Assembly (NCBI GenBank): GCA_903901045.1
Contig: CAIUPP010000060.1
Location: forward strand, 132,661 to 196,660
From: an uncultured Planctomycetota bacterium
Lineage (GTDB): Bacteria; Planctomycetota; Brocadiia; CAIUPP01
DNA length: 64,000 nt
Direction of reading: 5' to 3'
The notes under the pieces are model-generated. The model was given only the letters and a program-made list of their open reading frames with translations. It ran no database searches and was not told the origin of the DNA. Positions 1-9,482 of this stretch are shown piece after piece. A program made the translations under genes and the position numbers. Every line of letters begins with the position of its first letter. The first letter of the stretch is position 1.

Positions 1-75
1 CGACCGGGCGTTTGTAAGGCAAATTGAACGGCGTCGATTCGCTCCCCTCTCGTCATCCCCCCCAGGATTGGAGAA

Positions 76-2637
76 ATGGCTATGAAGCGTCTGGCTGTGT
101 CACTTGTACTGGCGATTCCCCTGCTTTTCCAAGGGCGCGCGTTCGGGTTGGACCTCATCAAGGAGGGGAAGCCGGTCAGCGCCATCGTGATCCCTGACAA
201 GGCGACGGTCATAGAGCAGGACGGGGCGCAGACGCTCGTTCGCTACTTCAAGCAGTCCTCCGGTGCGGAACTTCCCGTCGTTGCGGAGTCCAAGAGGCCG
301 CAGGGGACGATAGTCTCCGTGGGCGCGACGAATATGGCCAAGGAGGCGGGAATCAACGCGGAGGGGCTCAAATTCGATGGGTACCGCCTCGTGGTGAAGG
401 GGGGGAACCTGTACCTCTTCGGCCGGGACACCTCTTTCATTCAGGAGAACATACGCGCGGGCGCGCAGGGATCCATTCGCGCGGCGTTCGGATTATTGGA
501 TCGCCTGGGATTCCGCTGGCTGCAGCCGACTCCGGCGGGGACCTACGTTCCACAACTGAAGACCATCAGCGTCGCCGATGACCTGAATGTGACGTACCAG
601 CCTCCATTCATGTACGTCCATGGCCGGATGTACACTCTCGGCGACTGGTCCATGGCGAACAGTTTCCGCAAGGCGGTGAAGCTCTATTCCCAGGGGGGGC
701 ACACATGGGATGTGGCGGTGCCGACGTCGCTCTACAAGACGCACCCGGAGTATTTTCGCATGCAGGGGGGAGTGCGTATCGAGCCGCGCGGCGAGGACAA
801 ACTGCTCTGCGCCTCCAACCCCGACGTGCTGCGGATGATTACGGAATACACCCTCAAGAAGTTCGACGAAGGATATGACATCGTGGCGCTCGGCCAGCCG
901 GATGGCTGGACGGCGTGCGAATGCCCGGCGTGTCAGGCGATGGGCAAGGGGGATGAGGCCAACGAGCAAGTCCACCTGACGCAGAAGAAGGTCATCGAGG
1001 CCGCGTATGCGAAATACCCGGACCGCTTCGTTCACCTGCTGGTCTATGGGCCGACGTACACGCCTTCCAAACGTTTCAAGGCGTATCCGCCCAACACGAT
1101 GATCGAGGCCGCCGGGGGCCACGAGCCGGAATTGATCGAATGGCAGCCGGTCGCTCCCGGCGGGATTACGGTGTATGTCTACTACATGGGGACCTACCAG
1201 GACGTGGGGATGGCTCCCAAGTTCACGCCGGCGAAGGCCAGCGAGCAACTGCGCCGGTTGCTCTCCCACAACGTCAAGGGAATCTATTTCTGCGGCGGCG
1301 GGGAGAACTGGGGCGCCGAGGGGCCGACGTACTACACCATCGGCCGCATTGCGACCGACCCGACGCAGGACTGGCGGACGCTGCTCAGTGAGTACTGCCG
1401 TCTCACCTTCGGCAAAGCCGGCGAGACCATGCGGCAATACTTTGACCTGCTCTACACGCGCATCGACATGTACCAGCGGAGCAGCTACGGCCCGAAAGAC
1501 GGCCCCGACGACTTCACGGCCGTTTACACTCCCGAGGCGCTGGAGCAGATGGGGAATATGCTGACGCTGGCAAAGAAGCAGGCGGAAGGGGACGTGCATG
1601 CAACGAATATGGTGCATGTTTCCCAGATTTCCTATGACCACTTCGCGGGGATTGCCCGAGTTTATCATCTGTACCAGGCGTACGAGATCAACCCGACGCT
1701 GAGCAACCTGGCGCAGGTGGGTGACGCCGTGAAGGCTTACCATGACTATGTCGACAATCTCAAGACGCTGCCCGTCAAGGAGCCGGTCTTCGTTCGGGAC
1801 TACTTCCCGTGCGCCGACCCCTGGATATCGGACAACGTGTCGTGGGGGTTGCTGAAGACGAATATCGCCACACTGACGTCCCCCTTTACGTGGGACTTCG
1901 ACAAGCTGCTCAAGAATGGAATCCTTCCGGGCAAGACTCGGGCGAAGGCCGTGGTGACGCGGCTGAAGGAAGCGCCGGTGATCGACGGCAATGTGGATAA
2001 GCCGGCCTGGAAGGACGTTCCATGGAATGACATGCCGGAGCCGACCCTCCGCAAGACGGAGGCCTCAGCGCGCGTGCGCCTGGGGTACGATGACAAGAAC
2101 CTCTACGTCGCCTTCGAATGCGCCGAGCCGCGGATTGACGAGATGGTGGTCAAAGATTTCGGCCACGATGGGAAAGTCTGGGGCACCGAATGCGTTGAGG
2201 TCTTCCTCGCCCCCGACGGCAATGGCCAGAAGCATATGCAGATATGCCTCAACCCGAGCAAGGAAGGGCGTTGGGAGGGGCGCTACGGCTACATCGACGA
2301 CCCGCTCAACCCCCTGAACCTTTCCGGCGACGCGGACATCAGTTGGAATCCGAAGTTCCAGTCCGCCTATAAGATTGACCCCGCCGCAAAGAAGTGGACA
2401 ATGGAGATTGCGTTCCCCTTTGATCAACTCGGCGTCACGACTCCGGCGGACGGGACGCGGTGGCGCGGGAACCTGGGCCGGGAGCGCCACAAGGGCACTT
2501 GGAGCCCCAAGTACGACCTATATACGGACCACGAGTTGTTCCTCTGGTCGCCGAACCTGCAGGGCGGCACTTTCACGGACCCGGCCGCCTTCGGCGACCT
2601 CTACTTCGGCAGCATCCCAGCCGATACGAAGAGGTAG
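76..2637 (+). CDS. Secreted DUF4838 protein with C-terminal CBM9-like domain
   Basis: Probably a surface or periplasmic glycan-active protein of 853 aa. Residues 1-24 form a signal peptide (MAMKRL basic end, hydrophobic core, GRAFG cleavage region). Residues of about 35-150 resemble the N-terminal domain of alpha-glucuronidase-type hydrolases. The DUF4838 region follows and carries the Cys-rich signature TACECPACQA near residue 280. From about residue 623 to the end is a CBM9/DOMON-like sandwich, starting at APVIDGNVDKPAW and containing LYVAFECAEP and ECVEVFLAPD. GGAG lies just ahead of the ATG. DUF4838 proteins are assumed to be glycoside hydrolases, but substrates are mostly unknown. It leads the cluster, 9 nt ahead of the next gene. 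Family assignment is firm; substrate is not known. Confidence 0.85.
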   Translation: MAMKRLAVSLVLAIPLLFQGRAFGLDLIKEGKPVSAIVIPDKATVIEQDGAQTLVRYFKQSSGAELPVVAESKRPQGTIVSVGATNMAKEAGINAEGLKFDGYRLVVKGGNLYLFGRDTSFIQENIRAGAQGSIRAAFGLLDRLGFRWLQPTPAGTYVPQLKTISVADDLNVTYQPPFMYVHGRMYTLGDWSMANSFRKAVKLYSQGGHTWDVAVPTSLYKTHPEYFRMQGGVRIEPRGEDKLLCASNPDVLRMITEYTLKKFDEGYDIVALGQPDGWTACECPACQAMGKGDEANEQVHLTQKKVIEAAYAKYPDRFVHLLVYGPTYTPSKRFKAYPPNTMIEAAGGHEPELIEWQPVAPGGITVYVYYMGTYQDVGMAPKFTPAKASEQLRRLLSHNVKGIYFCGGGENWGAEGPTYYTIGRIATDPTQDWRTLLSEYCRLTFGKAGETMRQYFDLLYTRIDMYQRSSYGPKDGPDDFTAVYTPEALEQMGNMLTLAKKQAEGDVHATNMVHVSQISYDHFAGIARVYHLYQAYEINPTLSNLAQVGDAVKAYHDYVDNLKTLPVKEPVFVRDYFPCADPWISDNVSWGLLKTNIATLTSPFTWDFDKLLKNGILPGKTRAKAVVTRLKEAPVIDGNVDKPAWKDVPWNDMPEPTLRKTEASARVRLGYDDKNLYVAFECAEPRIDEMVVKDFGHDGKVWGTECVEVFLAPDGNGQKHMQICLNPSKEGRWEGRYGYIDDPLNPLNLSGDADISWNPKFQSAYKIDPAAKKWTMEIAFPFDQLGVTTPADGTRWRGNLGRERHKGTWSPKYDLYTDHELFLWSPNLQGGTFTDPAAFGDLYFGSIPADTKR

Positions 2638-2646
2638 GGGATCCGC

Positions 2647-4950
2647 ATGGCCTCGTTTCTCATCTCGCAGGATTTCTCGCAGGAATCGCTTGACGGCGCG
2701 CTGGGCGGGGAGAACCCGCTCGGCGAACGCCGCAGCGACGGGCGGCAGTTCCCCAACGGCCGCCTCTCCTTCCCGATCCGCCTCCCCTTCGTTCGCTTCA
2801 AGTCCGCGCGCCTGTCTTTCGAGGCGACGTTCAAGAGCGAGGGGGCGCATTCTCTGGATACCTCCGGCCTCGCCCTCGCCTTCGGCGGCAACCAGTCCGT
2901 CGAGTCCGCCATCGCCGAAGAGGGGGGTGGGCGCGTGGCGCGCCTCTCGGAGGGGCTTCGCCCCGGCTGGCGGCAGCGGTTCGACTATCTCATCGCGCCC
3001 GGACGGGCGACGCTGGAGGTGGATGGGAAGCCCTTCATCTCGTGGAGCGACCGGCGCATTCCGGGAGGGTTCTGCGGGTTGACGCTGAGGATATGGGGCG
3101 ACCCGTTGATCCACACCATGAGCGTCGAAGTCGAGCCGCACGAGCCTGCCCCAAGCGCCTCCGCCAGGGAGGCGTTCCAATTTCAGGTGACGGTGGACTT
3201 CGTAGATGACCTCATGCCGGGCGTCCCGTTCGGCAAGGGACATTTCGACAGCATGCTCGACCACTTTGAGTCCTGGGGGGTCCGGCGGATCGACTATATC
3301 TATTACGATTACTCCCCCGGGGGGGGATTCTGGGAGGACGCCGGTTCCTCCCTGGATCGCGTTGCGAAAGGATATGCCGCTGCGGTCAAGGGAACCTTCG
3401 AGCGAGTGGGCAATCCGCTCGATTACCTCATCAAGCAGGGGCACGCCCGCGGCATGGAGGTGTACGGCCTCCTGAAGCCTTACGAAATGGGCTACTCCTT
3501 TCTCGAGGTCTATCCTTTCAATAGTTCCGAAGCGGCCAAGCATGGCCGCGTGAAACTGGTGGACGGATGGTCGCCGATCCTGGCCAAGGCCTTGCGCGAG
3601 CGGACGGATATGCTCATTCAGCGCAGAGCCGGCGCGTCGGCAGACGACCTTCGCGAGCGGAAGATTCGGTCGATCAAACTCTACCACGTCAACAACGAGC
3701 CGACCGGTCTGGACCCCAAGGCGATCAGAATCTGGGTCAGCCGGGACAACCAGTCCTATGCGCCCTACACCGGCCCGTGCCGGATCACCGAGCGGAGCGA
3801 GGCGCGGCAGAGGCCGCAATACGATTGCCGCGGCGTCACAATGAGCGGCCCGGTCGAGCGCGTGCAGGTGATCGCCATCGAGGGGATCGATATCGACGCC
3901 CCCTTCGTGGCGCTCACGGTCTCCGCGGGGGGCCGTGCGCGTCTGATCAACCGGCTCTATGCCCTGGCGGAACTTCTGGATGACAGGGGGGAGAGGATTT
4001 CCTTCTCCTATGGTCTTGAGGCGAACCCGCTGAGTAATTTCACATTTGAGGACGGTCAGCCCTTCACCGGGCCCCTCAACTCAACGGACCTGGCGCATGT
4101 CTCGCTGCGGTATGACGACCTGAACAGCACGCTGGTGATGTCCTTGAACGCGGGGGCGGACGGCATTGAGGATTACTTCACCTTCGGATTCGACCGAAAG
4201 CTGATGGCGTTTGCGAAGGGGAAGAATCCGTGCCTGGCGGGGGCGCCGGAGGCGGCGTATCCGGAGGTGCGGGGCATCTGGATGGACAGCGTGCGCGACA
4301 TGCTCCGGCGCGGGGTGGATGGAATCGATTTCCGGGTACAGAACCACAACCACACCTTGGAGTGGAGGCAATACGGCTATAACGAACCGGTCGTCGAAGA
4401 GTTCAAGCGTCGCTATGGAGTGGATATTCGCTCGGCGGAGTTCGATATCGCCGCGTGGCGGCGGCTGCGCGGAGAGTATTACACGGAATTTCTGCGCGAG
4501 GCCAGCGCGGCGATCCATGCGGCGAAACGGAAGTGCCGCATGCACCTCTCCCCATGCCAGGGGGAACCGGCGGAGGGCCGCATGACGTTGATGAATACGC
4601 ACTGGGATTGGCGCGCCTGGATCGAACGCGGTTATGTGGATGAAATCAGCAACAAAGGGGGGGTCTACGAGGGGACTTTCTGGGATGAAGTGCGAGCGCT
4701 GGCGGGTCCGCGCGGAATTCCCATCTATATGGTCCCGTCATGCGGCCCCGTGGGGTTTGGCTCGTGGGGATGGCGTGAAGAACATCGGCGGATGTTCGAC
4801 TACGCCCGGGCGACGGGGCACAGCGGGTTCAACCTCTATGAGTGCTGCTCGCTGCTGCGCCCGAAGGCGGGGGTGGAGGCGCTGGAACTCCTCCCGCGCG
4901 GGGAGGGCTTCACGGAGTTCATGCGCGAGTACCGGGCCGGGATGGCCTAG
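2647..4950 (+). CDS. Large protein: beta-sandwich plus TIM-barrel-like hydrolase region
   Basis: Protein of 767 aa with no signal peptide, 9 nt after the DUF4838 gene and so probably co-transcribed. Residues of about 1-175 look like a concanavalin-type sandwich (TLEVDGKPFISW, GGFCGLTLRIWGD). From about residue 180 the sequence alternates strand and helix as in a glycoside-hydrolase barrel (VDFVDDLMPG, WGVRRIDYIYYDYSP, GIDFRVQNHNH, HWDWRAWIERGYVDEIS), with an inserted beta-rich stretch near residues 340-470. I do not recognise a numbered GH family, and no catalytic pair can be named. The TAG stop lies at the left edge of an inverted-repeat element. Context suggests a partner in glycan breakdown. 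Confidence 0.7.
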   Translation: MASFLISQDFSQESLDGALGGENPLGERRSDGRQFPNGRLSFPIRLPFVRFKSARLSFEATFKSEGAHSLDTSGLALAFGGNQSVESAIAEEGGGRVARLSEGLRPGWRQRFDYLIAPGRATLEVDGKPFISWSDRRIPGGFCGLTLRIWGDPLIHTMSVEVEPHEPAPSASAREAFQFQVTVDFVDDLMPGVPFGKGHFDSMLDHFESWGVRRIDYIYYDYSPGGGFWEDAGSSLDRVAKGYAAAVKGTFERVGNPLDYLIKQGHARGMEVYGLLKPYEMGYSFLEVYPFNSSEAAKHGRVKLVDGWSPILAKALRERTDMLIQRRAGASADDLRERKIRSIKLYHVNNEPTGLDPKAIRIWVSRDNQSYAPYTGPCRITERSEARQRPQYDCRGVTMSGPVERVQVIAIEGIDIDAPFVALTVSAGGRARLINRLYALAELLDDRGERISFSYGLEANPLSNFTFEDGQPFTGPLNSTDLAHVSLRYDDLNSTLVMSLNAGADGIEDYFTFGFDRKLMAFAKGKNPCLAGAPEAAYPEVRGIWMDSVRDMLRRGVDGIDFRVQNHNHTLEWRQYGYNEPVVEEFKRRYGVDIRSAEFDIAAWRRLRGEYYTEFLREASAAIHAAKRKCRMHLSPCQGEPAEGRMTLMNTHWDWRAWIERGYVDEISNKGGVYEGTFWDEVRALAGPRGIPIYMVPSCGPVGFGSWGWREEHRRMFDYARATGHSGFNLYECCSLLRPKAGVEALELLPRGEGFTEFMREYRAGMA

Positions 4951-5081
4951 CAGGCTGCTAAGGAACCGCCCGGGCTAAAGCCCAGGCTACACGCGCAGCG
5001 CAAGGCCAAAGGCAAATCGTGTAGCGTGGGCTTTAGCCCGCGTGAATCTTGGGCGCAGACCGGGTTCTTTAGCAGCCTGCT
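4949..5081. repeat. Nested inverted-repeat element A (REP/MITE-like)
   Basis: A 133-bp element with two nested inverted repeats. The outer arms, 4949-4967 and 5063-5081, are 19 bp with one mismatch (left arm AGCAGGCTGCTAAGGAACC). The inner arms, 4969-4993 and 5018-5042, are 25 bp with two mismatches and contain GGGCTAAAGCCC, itself palindromic. It begins inside the stop codon of the upstream gene and ends about 80 bp before the next start. It has no coding capacity. It could act as a transcription terminator or mRNA stabiliser, or be a non-autonomous mobile element. See element B at 16091-16214. Confidence 0.8.
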
Positions 5082-5163
5082 GGCAGGCTCGGCAACTGGA
5101 TACTCTGTCCATGTCGTGATAGATTGTGTTCGTCATCTGCATTTTACAAGGGAGGAACGTGCC

Positions 5164-6168
5164 GTGAGAAGGATTCATGCGATTGTCTCAGCTTTGGTGA
5201 TCGCCGGGGCGGTGGCCGCGATGTCCCTGGCGGCGGACGAGACGGTGGCGCCGAAGAACGTCGTTGAAACGACGGCCGTCCGGCAGTACTGGACGTACTA
5301 TAACGAGGCGACGGTCGACTTCAAGAAGGAGATGGATCGCCTGAAGTTGACCGGCACGTTCGACCCGGCCTCCGTCATTGTGTACGCGGTCAACGACGAC
5401 GGCACGATGGCGGACGCTGTTCCGGCGCGGTTCATTCCGGCCGCGGACTTCGACGCGTCGGCCAAGCCGGTGGGGCGCGTGGTCTGGGAAGTGACCGGCG
5501 ACGGAATCTTCCTGACGCAAGTTGCCGTGGATGACCAGGGGTATATCGTGAAGAAGCCGGAGATGGACCGGAAGCATAAGCTTGCGACGAAGTACTGGAT
5601 AACGTTTGACGTGAAGGGGAAGAGCACCGCGGCGGCCCCGGCGGCGGCGAACGTTCCCGACCATGGCGACATCTTCCCGAACGGCGGATTTGAGGAAGCC
5701 AACGCGGCGGGTGTGCCGGACAAACTGATCTATTTCAGGCCGGAGTCCATGTCCCTGGACACGACCGTGTTCCACGCCGGAAAGAATTCGCTGCGATTGA
5801 ACCCGAGTGCAGACAACAGCCCTGTGAATTTCAGCGTCATGGACCTGCGTGTGGAAGCGGGCAGGACTTACACGGTCAGCTTCTGGGGCAAGGCGCTGGG
5901 GACCGAGCCGAGCATCAGTTGCGTTTCCGAAGTCATGTGGCTGGATAAAAATCGCGAACAACTCAAAGACGACAAGGGGGTCGCTTTGACGGCCAGCCTG
6001 ATCAAGGAGAATTACACGAAGACCGATTTCGACTGGAGGTTCTTCGAAACCAGTGCCCAGGCGCCGGCCGGGGCGTGCTTCGGGATTTTCTACGTTCAAA
6101 CCTATGCCAAGGCCGGGCACGTCTGGATTGACGATATGAGCGTGCGTTCCCAGCCCGTGGCCAAGTAG
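5164..6168 (+). CDS. Secreted protein with C-terminal carbohydrate-binding module-like domain
   Basis: I place the start at the GTG at 5164, 8 nt after GGGAGGA; the open frame continues upstream into the repeat element, which is not credible coding. The 334-aa product starts with a signal peptide (RRIHAIVSALVIAGAVAAMSLAA). Residues of about 30-165 are an unrecognised beta-rich region. Residues of about 180-334 match the CBM4/9-type galactose-binding fold: DIFPNGGFEEAN at the start, HAGKNSLRL, YTVSFWGKAL and the closing AGHVWIDDMSV. It is probably exported and binds glycans. It lies 8 nt ahead of the Nif3-like gene. Confidence 0.75.
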   Translation: MRRIHAIVSALVIAGAVAAMSLAADETVAPKNVVETTAVRQYWTYYNEATVDFKKEMDRLKLTGTFDPASVIVYAVNDDGTMADAVPARFIPAADFDASAKPVGRVVWEVTGDGIFLTQVAVDDQGYIVKKPEMDRKHKLATKYWITFDVKGKSTAAAPAAANVPDHGDIFPNGGFEEANAAGVPDKLIYFRPESMSLDTTVFHAGKNSLRLNPSADNSPVNFSVMDLRVEAGRTYTVSFWGKALGTEPSISCVSEVMWLDKNREQLKDDKGVALTASLIKENYTKTDFDWRFFETSAQAPAGACFGIFYVQTYAKAGHVWIDDMSVRSQPVAK

Positions 6169-6176
6169 GACATCGT

Positions 6177-6986
6177 ATGTCTGATCAGACGCGCGCAGCG
6201 GACATTATGGCGACCGTCGAGCGGCTGAGTGGCCGGCCGTTGCCCAAGGACAGCGGGGACGAGGGGCTGCAGATCGGCTCCGAGGAAACCCCGGTGCGGC
6301 AGGCGCTCGTCGCCTGGATGGGCACCCGCGAGGCGCTTCTGCATGCGGAGAAGATGAAGGCGGACTTGGCGATCGTCCATGAGAGCTTGTTCTATCCGTA
6401 CAACGTCCGGCTGAATCCGGGAGAAACGCCGGACTGGCTGGCGTGGACGACGAACCGGCAACGCAATGAGATCATTGTCCGCGCGCGCTTGACCGTCCTG
6501 CGCATCCACGGCAGCGCGGATATCATCAGCATCTTCGACGATGCGGCGGAACGGCTGGGACTCGGCGGCAGCGTGTCGGGTGAAGGCCTGCGCAAGGTCT
6601 ACGAGATTGAGCCCGTCTCGCTGCGCGCGCTCGTGGAGCGGGTGAAGTCCATCTCCGGGTTGGGCCATGTGCGTGTCTCCTGCAAAGAGAAGGACCTCGA
6701 CCGGGTCGTGCATCGCGTCGGCATGCCCTGGGGCGGCCTGGGGTTGTACACCAACGTGGGATACCAGGCATGGGCCCTCGGCCAGGGATGCGACGTGCTG
6801 ATCGCCGGCGAGGCGGATAGCTACGGGTTCCGCTTCTCCGGCGAAAGCGATGTGCCGATGATCGAGACCAGCCACGAATCCAGCGAGATTCCCGGCTTCA
6901 GGAAGTTCATGGAGTTGCTGGCGGCAAGCCATCCGGACGTAACATTTGAGTATCACGACAACGGGAATGCGTGGCGCTGGATGTGA
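6177..6986 (+). CDS. Nif3-like dinuclear metal-centre protein (DUF34)
   Basis: A 269-aa protein of the Nif3/YbgI family, which forms toroidal hexamers with a two-metal site. Seen: an N-terminal RAADIMATVERL helix, the motif LAIVHESLFYP in the position of the family's HH metal motif, a central GLGHVRVSCK strand, and the C-terminal SHESSEIPGFRKFMELL, which carries further ligands. The first-motif sequence HES rather than HHP is atypical. AGGA precedes the ATG, and the gene begins 8 nt after the CBM protein. The family has been linked to GTP cyclohydrolase-like or metabolite-repair activity, but its role in a glycan cluster is unclear. Confidence 0.8.
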   Translation: MSDQTRAADIMATVERLSGRPLPKDSGDEGLQIGSEETPVRQALVAWMGTREALLHAEKMKADLAIVHESLFYPYNVRLNPGETPDWLAWTTNRQRNEIIVRARLTVLRIHGSADIISIFDDAAERLGLGGSVSGEGLRKVYEIEPVSLRALVERVKSISGLGHVRVSCKEKDLDRVVHRVGMPWGGLGLYTNVGYQAWALGQGCDVLIAGEADSYGFRFSGESDVPMIETSHESSEIPGFRKFMELLAASHPDVTFEYHDNGNAWRWM

Positions 6987-6992
6987 GGGAAG

Positions 6993-9482
6993 ATGGGCGA
7001 CACTGTACACTATGGTCCGATTCTCCACGCCGGAAGGAATGCGCCGGTCGCAGGGGGCGAGGGCGTTCAATCATCCGCGCGGGGGTCCGCTGCCGGCAGC
7101 GCGGTGGCCCCTCCCTGGACCGCGCGGTGGATCTGGTTGAACGCGAAGAACTTCCCCGATCACCAGACATCGCCGAACACATGGTACTGCGATAAAGCGC
7201 GGGCGGCGCATGCGCATACGGTCGCGTTGTTTCGCCGCGAAGTGAATCTGCCATTTGCGCCTCGCGCTGTGAAGGCGCGGATCAGTGCGGATGTGAAGTA
7301 CCGGCTGTTCATCAACGGGCAATTGGCAGGGCGCGGGCCGACGGAGGTGGGGGGAGATTACGGCGACCGCGAAGCCGCAACGCGTTGGTTTTATGAGTCT
7401 TACGACTTGACGCCGCTGTTTCGAAAGGGGCCGAACGCTATTGCCGTGGAGGTCGCGCTTCAAGGAAACGTCCAAGCGGATTATTCGACGGGGCGAGGGG
7501 GGCTGCTGTTCGAGGCGGAGATCACCTTGGCCAACGGACGCCGCTCGCGTCTCCGAAGCGATGGCTCCTGGCGCGGGACGCGCAGTGCCGTCAACGGCGC
7601 ACCCGATTTGTTTTACCTCGCGTGCGAACCGGTTGGCTGGTCCGAGCCTGGCTTTCGTGATGCGGCATGGCCCAAGGCGTCTGTGCTGAAACCGGGAGTG
7701 GCGCGCCGGTGGCACCTTGTTGCGCGCGACATTCCTCCGCTCATGGAGGCCACGATTCGCGCGCAGCGGATCGTTACTCCATTCCCTGAGATCAGCCGTC
7801 GCATCCGTCAGCCCAAGGGGATGATGTCGGGCGCTCATCCCACAACCATCCTTCCCGGCGCGCCGGTGACATTTTGGTTGGACTTCGGCAAAGAAATCGC
7901 CGGATACGCGCAGTTCACCGTTCGCGGGATCGAGAATGCGCGCATGACGGTGGGGTACGAGGAAGTTCCCGGGCGAACGCATCGCGCCGAAACGTACGTT
8001 CTGCGCGACGGGCTGCAGCGGTTTGAGTGCCCGCGCCTGGAAGGATTTCAGTACCTGAAGATCACGCTCGACCGACTCGACGGCCCGGTCGAGATACATG
8101 ACGCGCGCTGCTCTTTCTCATCCTTTCCAGTCCGGTACCGCGGCGTTTTTGAGTGTTCCGACAAGTCATTGGACCGCATCTGGAAGGTAGGGCGCTGGAC
8201 GACACAGTTGTGCATGCAGTCCTACCACCTCGACTCCCCCATCCACCAGGAGCCGCTCGGCTGCACGGGGGACTATCGCATCGAGACGCTCGTTAGCTAC
8301 TACGCCTTCGGCGAGGGTCGGCTGGCGCGGCTCGACCTGCAGCGCACGGCGTGGCAGCTCGAACGGAAGAATGGCATCATGTTCCACACCAGCTACAGCC
8401 TGCTTTGGGTGCGGATGCTGGCGGAATACTACCAATACACCGGCGACCTTTCCCTGCCCCGCGAATTGATGCCCGTGGTGGCGGCGCTGTTGAAGCGGTT
8501 CGAGTCCTATCGCGGTCCTGGCGGCCTCCTGACGGGTGCGCCCAACTACATGTTCATGGACTGGGTCGCCTCCGGCCCCTTCGCGCTGCACCATCCCCCA
8601 TGCTCCATCGGGCAGGGGTACCTGAGCGCGTTCTATGTGGATGCGCTGCGCGACGCTGCCGCTCTTGCGCGCGCTCTGGGCGACGAAGCGCGCGCGGCGG
8701 AGTTCGAAGGGCGGGCGGGCGCCGTCACCAAAGCCTTCCAGCGCGAGTTGTGGACCCCCCGGCGCGGATTGTACTGCGATGGCCGCCCGCACCGGGGCAG
8801 CACGCCGCCTCACGACTGGCTGCCGCCGGACCCCGATAAGATATTCTACAGTGCGCACACCAACGCGCTGGCGGTCGCCTGCGAGATCGCGCCGAAGGAG
8901 CGGCGGGCGGAAATTCTCCTGCGCGCGCTGGAGGATACGTCGCTGCCGCCAATGCAGCCGTATTTCATGCACTATCTCTTCGACGCCCTCGAGATATCCG
9001 GTCTCTACAATCGGCTCTGGCCGCGCCTGGTTCGCCGCTGGAACCGCCTGCTGGAAGAACATGAAAGCAGTTGGAAGGAGAACTGGGATTGGGGGGACTA
9101 CAGCCATGCGTGGACGAGCACGCCGACGTACCAGTTGTCGGCGCGCGTGCTGGGGGTTCGTCCGCTGGCCCCCGGCTTCGCGAGGGTGAGTGTCAAACCG
9201 CACCCCGGGAGGCTCGCATGGGCGTGCGGGCGTGTGCCCACGCCCAGGGGCGACGTTTCGGCTTCATGGCGGCGCAACGGACGCAGGTTCTCGATGGAGG
9301 TTGAACTGCCTTCCGGCGTTGCCGGGGTGCTATCCCTGCCCCGGCTCGGCATCTCGAACCCGGCCGTCAAGGTGGATGGGCGCAGGAAGCTCCATTCACT
9401 CCAGGCGGACGCGCATTTCATCACTCTGCCTGTCGGACCTGGAAAACATTCCCTGACCCTCTCTGGAGCGGCTGAACGATGA
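6993..9482 (+). CDS. Alpha-L-rhamnosidase-like glycoside hydrolase (GH78 type)
   Basis: An 829-aa enzyme of the GH78 architecture: an N-terminal beta-domain with a sugar-binding-like fold (FRREVNLPFAPRAVKARISA, YRLFINGQLAGRGP), an (alpha/alpha)6 barrel in the second half (SPIHQEPLGCTGDYRIE, FHTSYSLLWVRMLAEYYQYTGD, FMDWVASGP), and a C-terminal beta-sandwich (LGVRPLAPGFARVSVKPH). The family hydrolyses terminal alpha-L-rhamnosyl bonds. No signal peptide is visible, so it probably acts in the cytoplasm on imported oligosaccharides or glycosides. The start is 6 nt after the Nif3 gene, with GGGA close ahead of the ATG. The stop overlaps the next start (ATGA), indicating translational coupling. The substrate could be another deoxysugar or uronate. 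Confidence 0.8.
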   Translation: MGDTVHYGPILHAGRNAPVAGGEGVQSSARGSAAGSAVAPPWTARWIWLNAKNFPDHQTSPNTWYCDKARAAHAHTVALFRREVNLPFAPRAVKARISADVKYRLFINGQLAGRGPTEVGGDYGDREAATRWFYESYDLTPLFRKGPNAIAVEVALQGNVQADYSTGRGGLLFEAEITLANGRRSRLRSDGSWRGTRSAVNGAPDLFYLACEPVGWSEPGFRDAAWPKASVLKPGVARRWHLVARDIPPLMEATIRAQRIVTPFPEISRRIRQPKGMMSGAHPTTILPGAPVTFWLDFGKEIAGYAQFTVRGIENARMTVGYEEVPGRTHRAETYVLRDGLQRFECPRLEGFQYLKITLDRLDGPVEIHDARCSFSSFPVRYRGVFECSDKSLDRIWKVGRWTTQLCMQSYHLDSPIHQEPLGCTGDYRIETLVSYYAFGEGRLARLDLQRTAWQLERKNGIMFHTSYSLLWVRMLAEYYQYTGDLSLPRELMPVVAALLKRFESYRGPGGLLTGAPNYMFMDWVASGPFALHHPPCSIGQGYLSAFYVDALRDAAALARALGDEARAAEFEGRAGAVTKAFQRELWTPRRGLYCDGRPHRGSTPPHDWLPPDPDKIFYSAHTNALAVACEIAPKERRAEILLRALEDTSLPPMQPYFMHYLFDALEISGLYNRLWPRLVRRWNRLLEEHESSWKENWDWGDYSHAWTSTPTYQLSARVLGVRPLAPGFARVSVKPHPGRLAWACGRVPTPRGDVSASWRRNGRRFSMEVELPSGVAGVLSLPRLGISNPAVKVDGRRKLHSLQADAHFITLPVGPGKHSLTLSGAAER

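Noticed and set aside
5026-5163. Upstream extension of the CBM protein reading frame
   Set aside because: It comes from element A; the GTG at 5164 has a strong site and begins a proper signal peptide.
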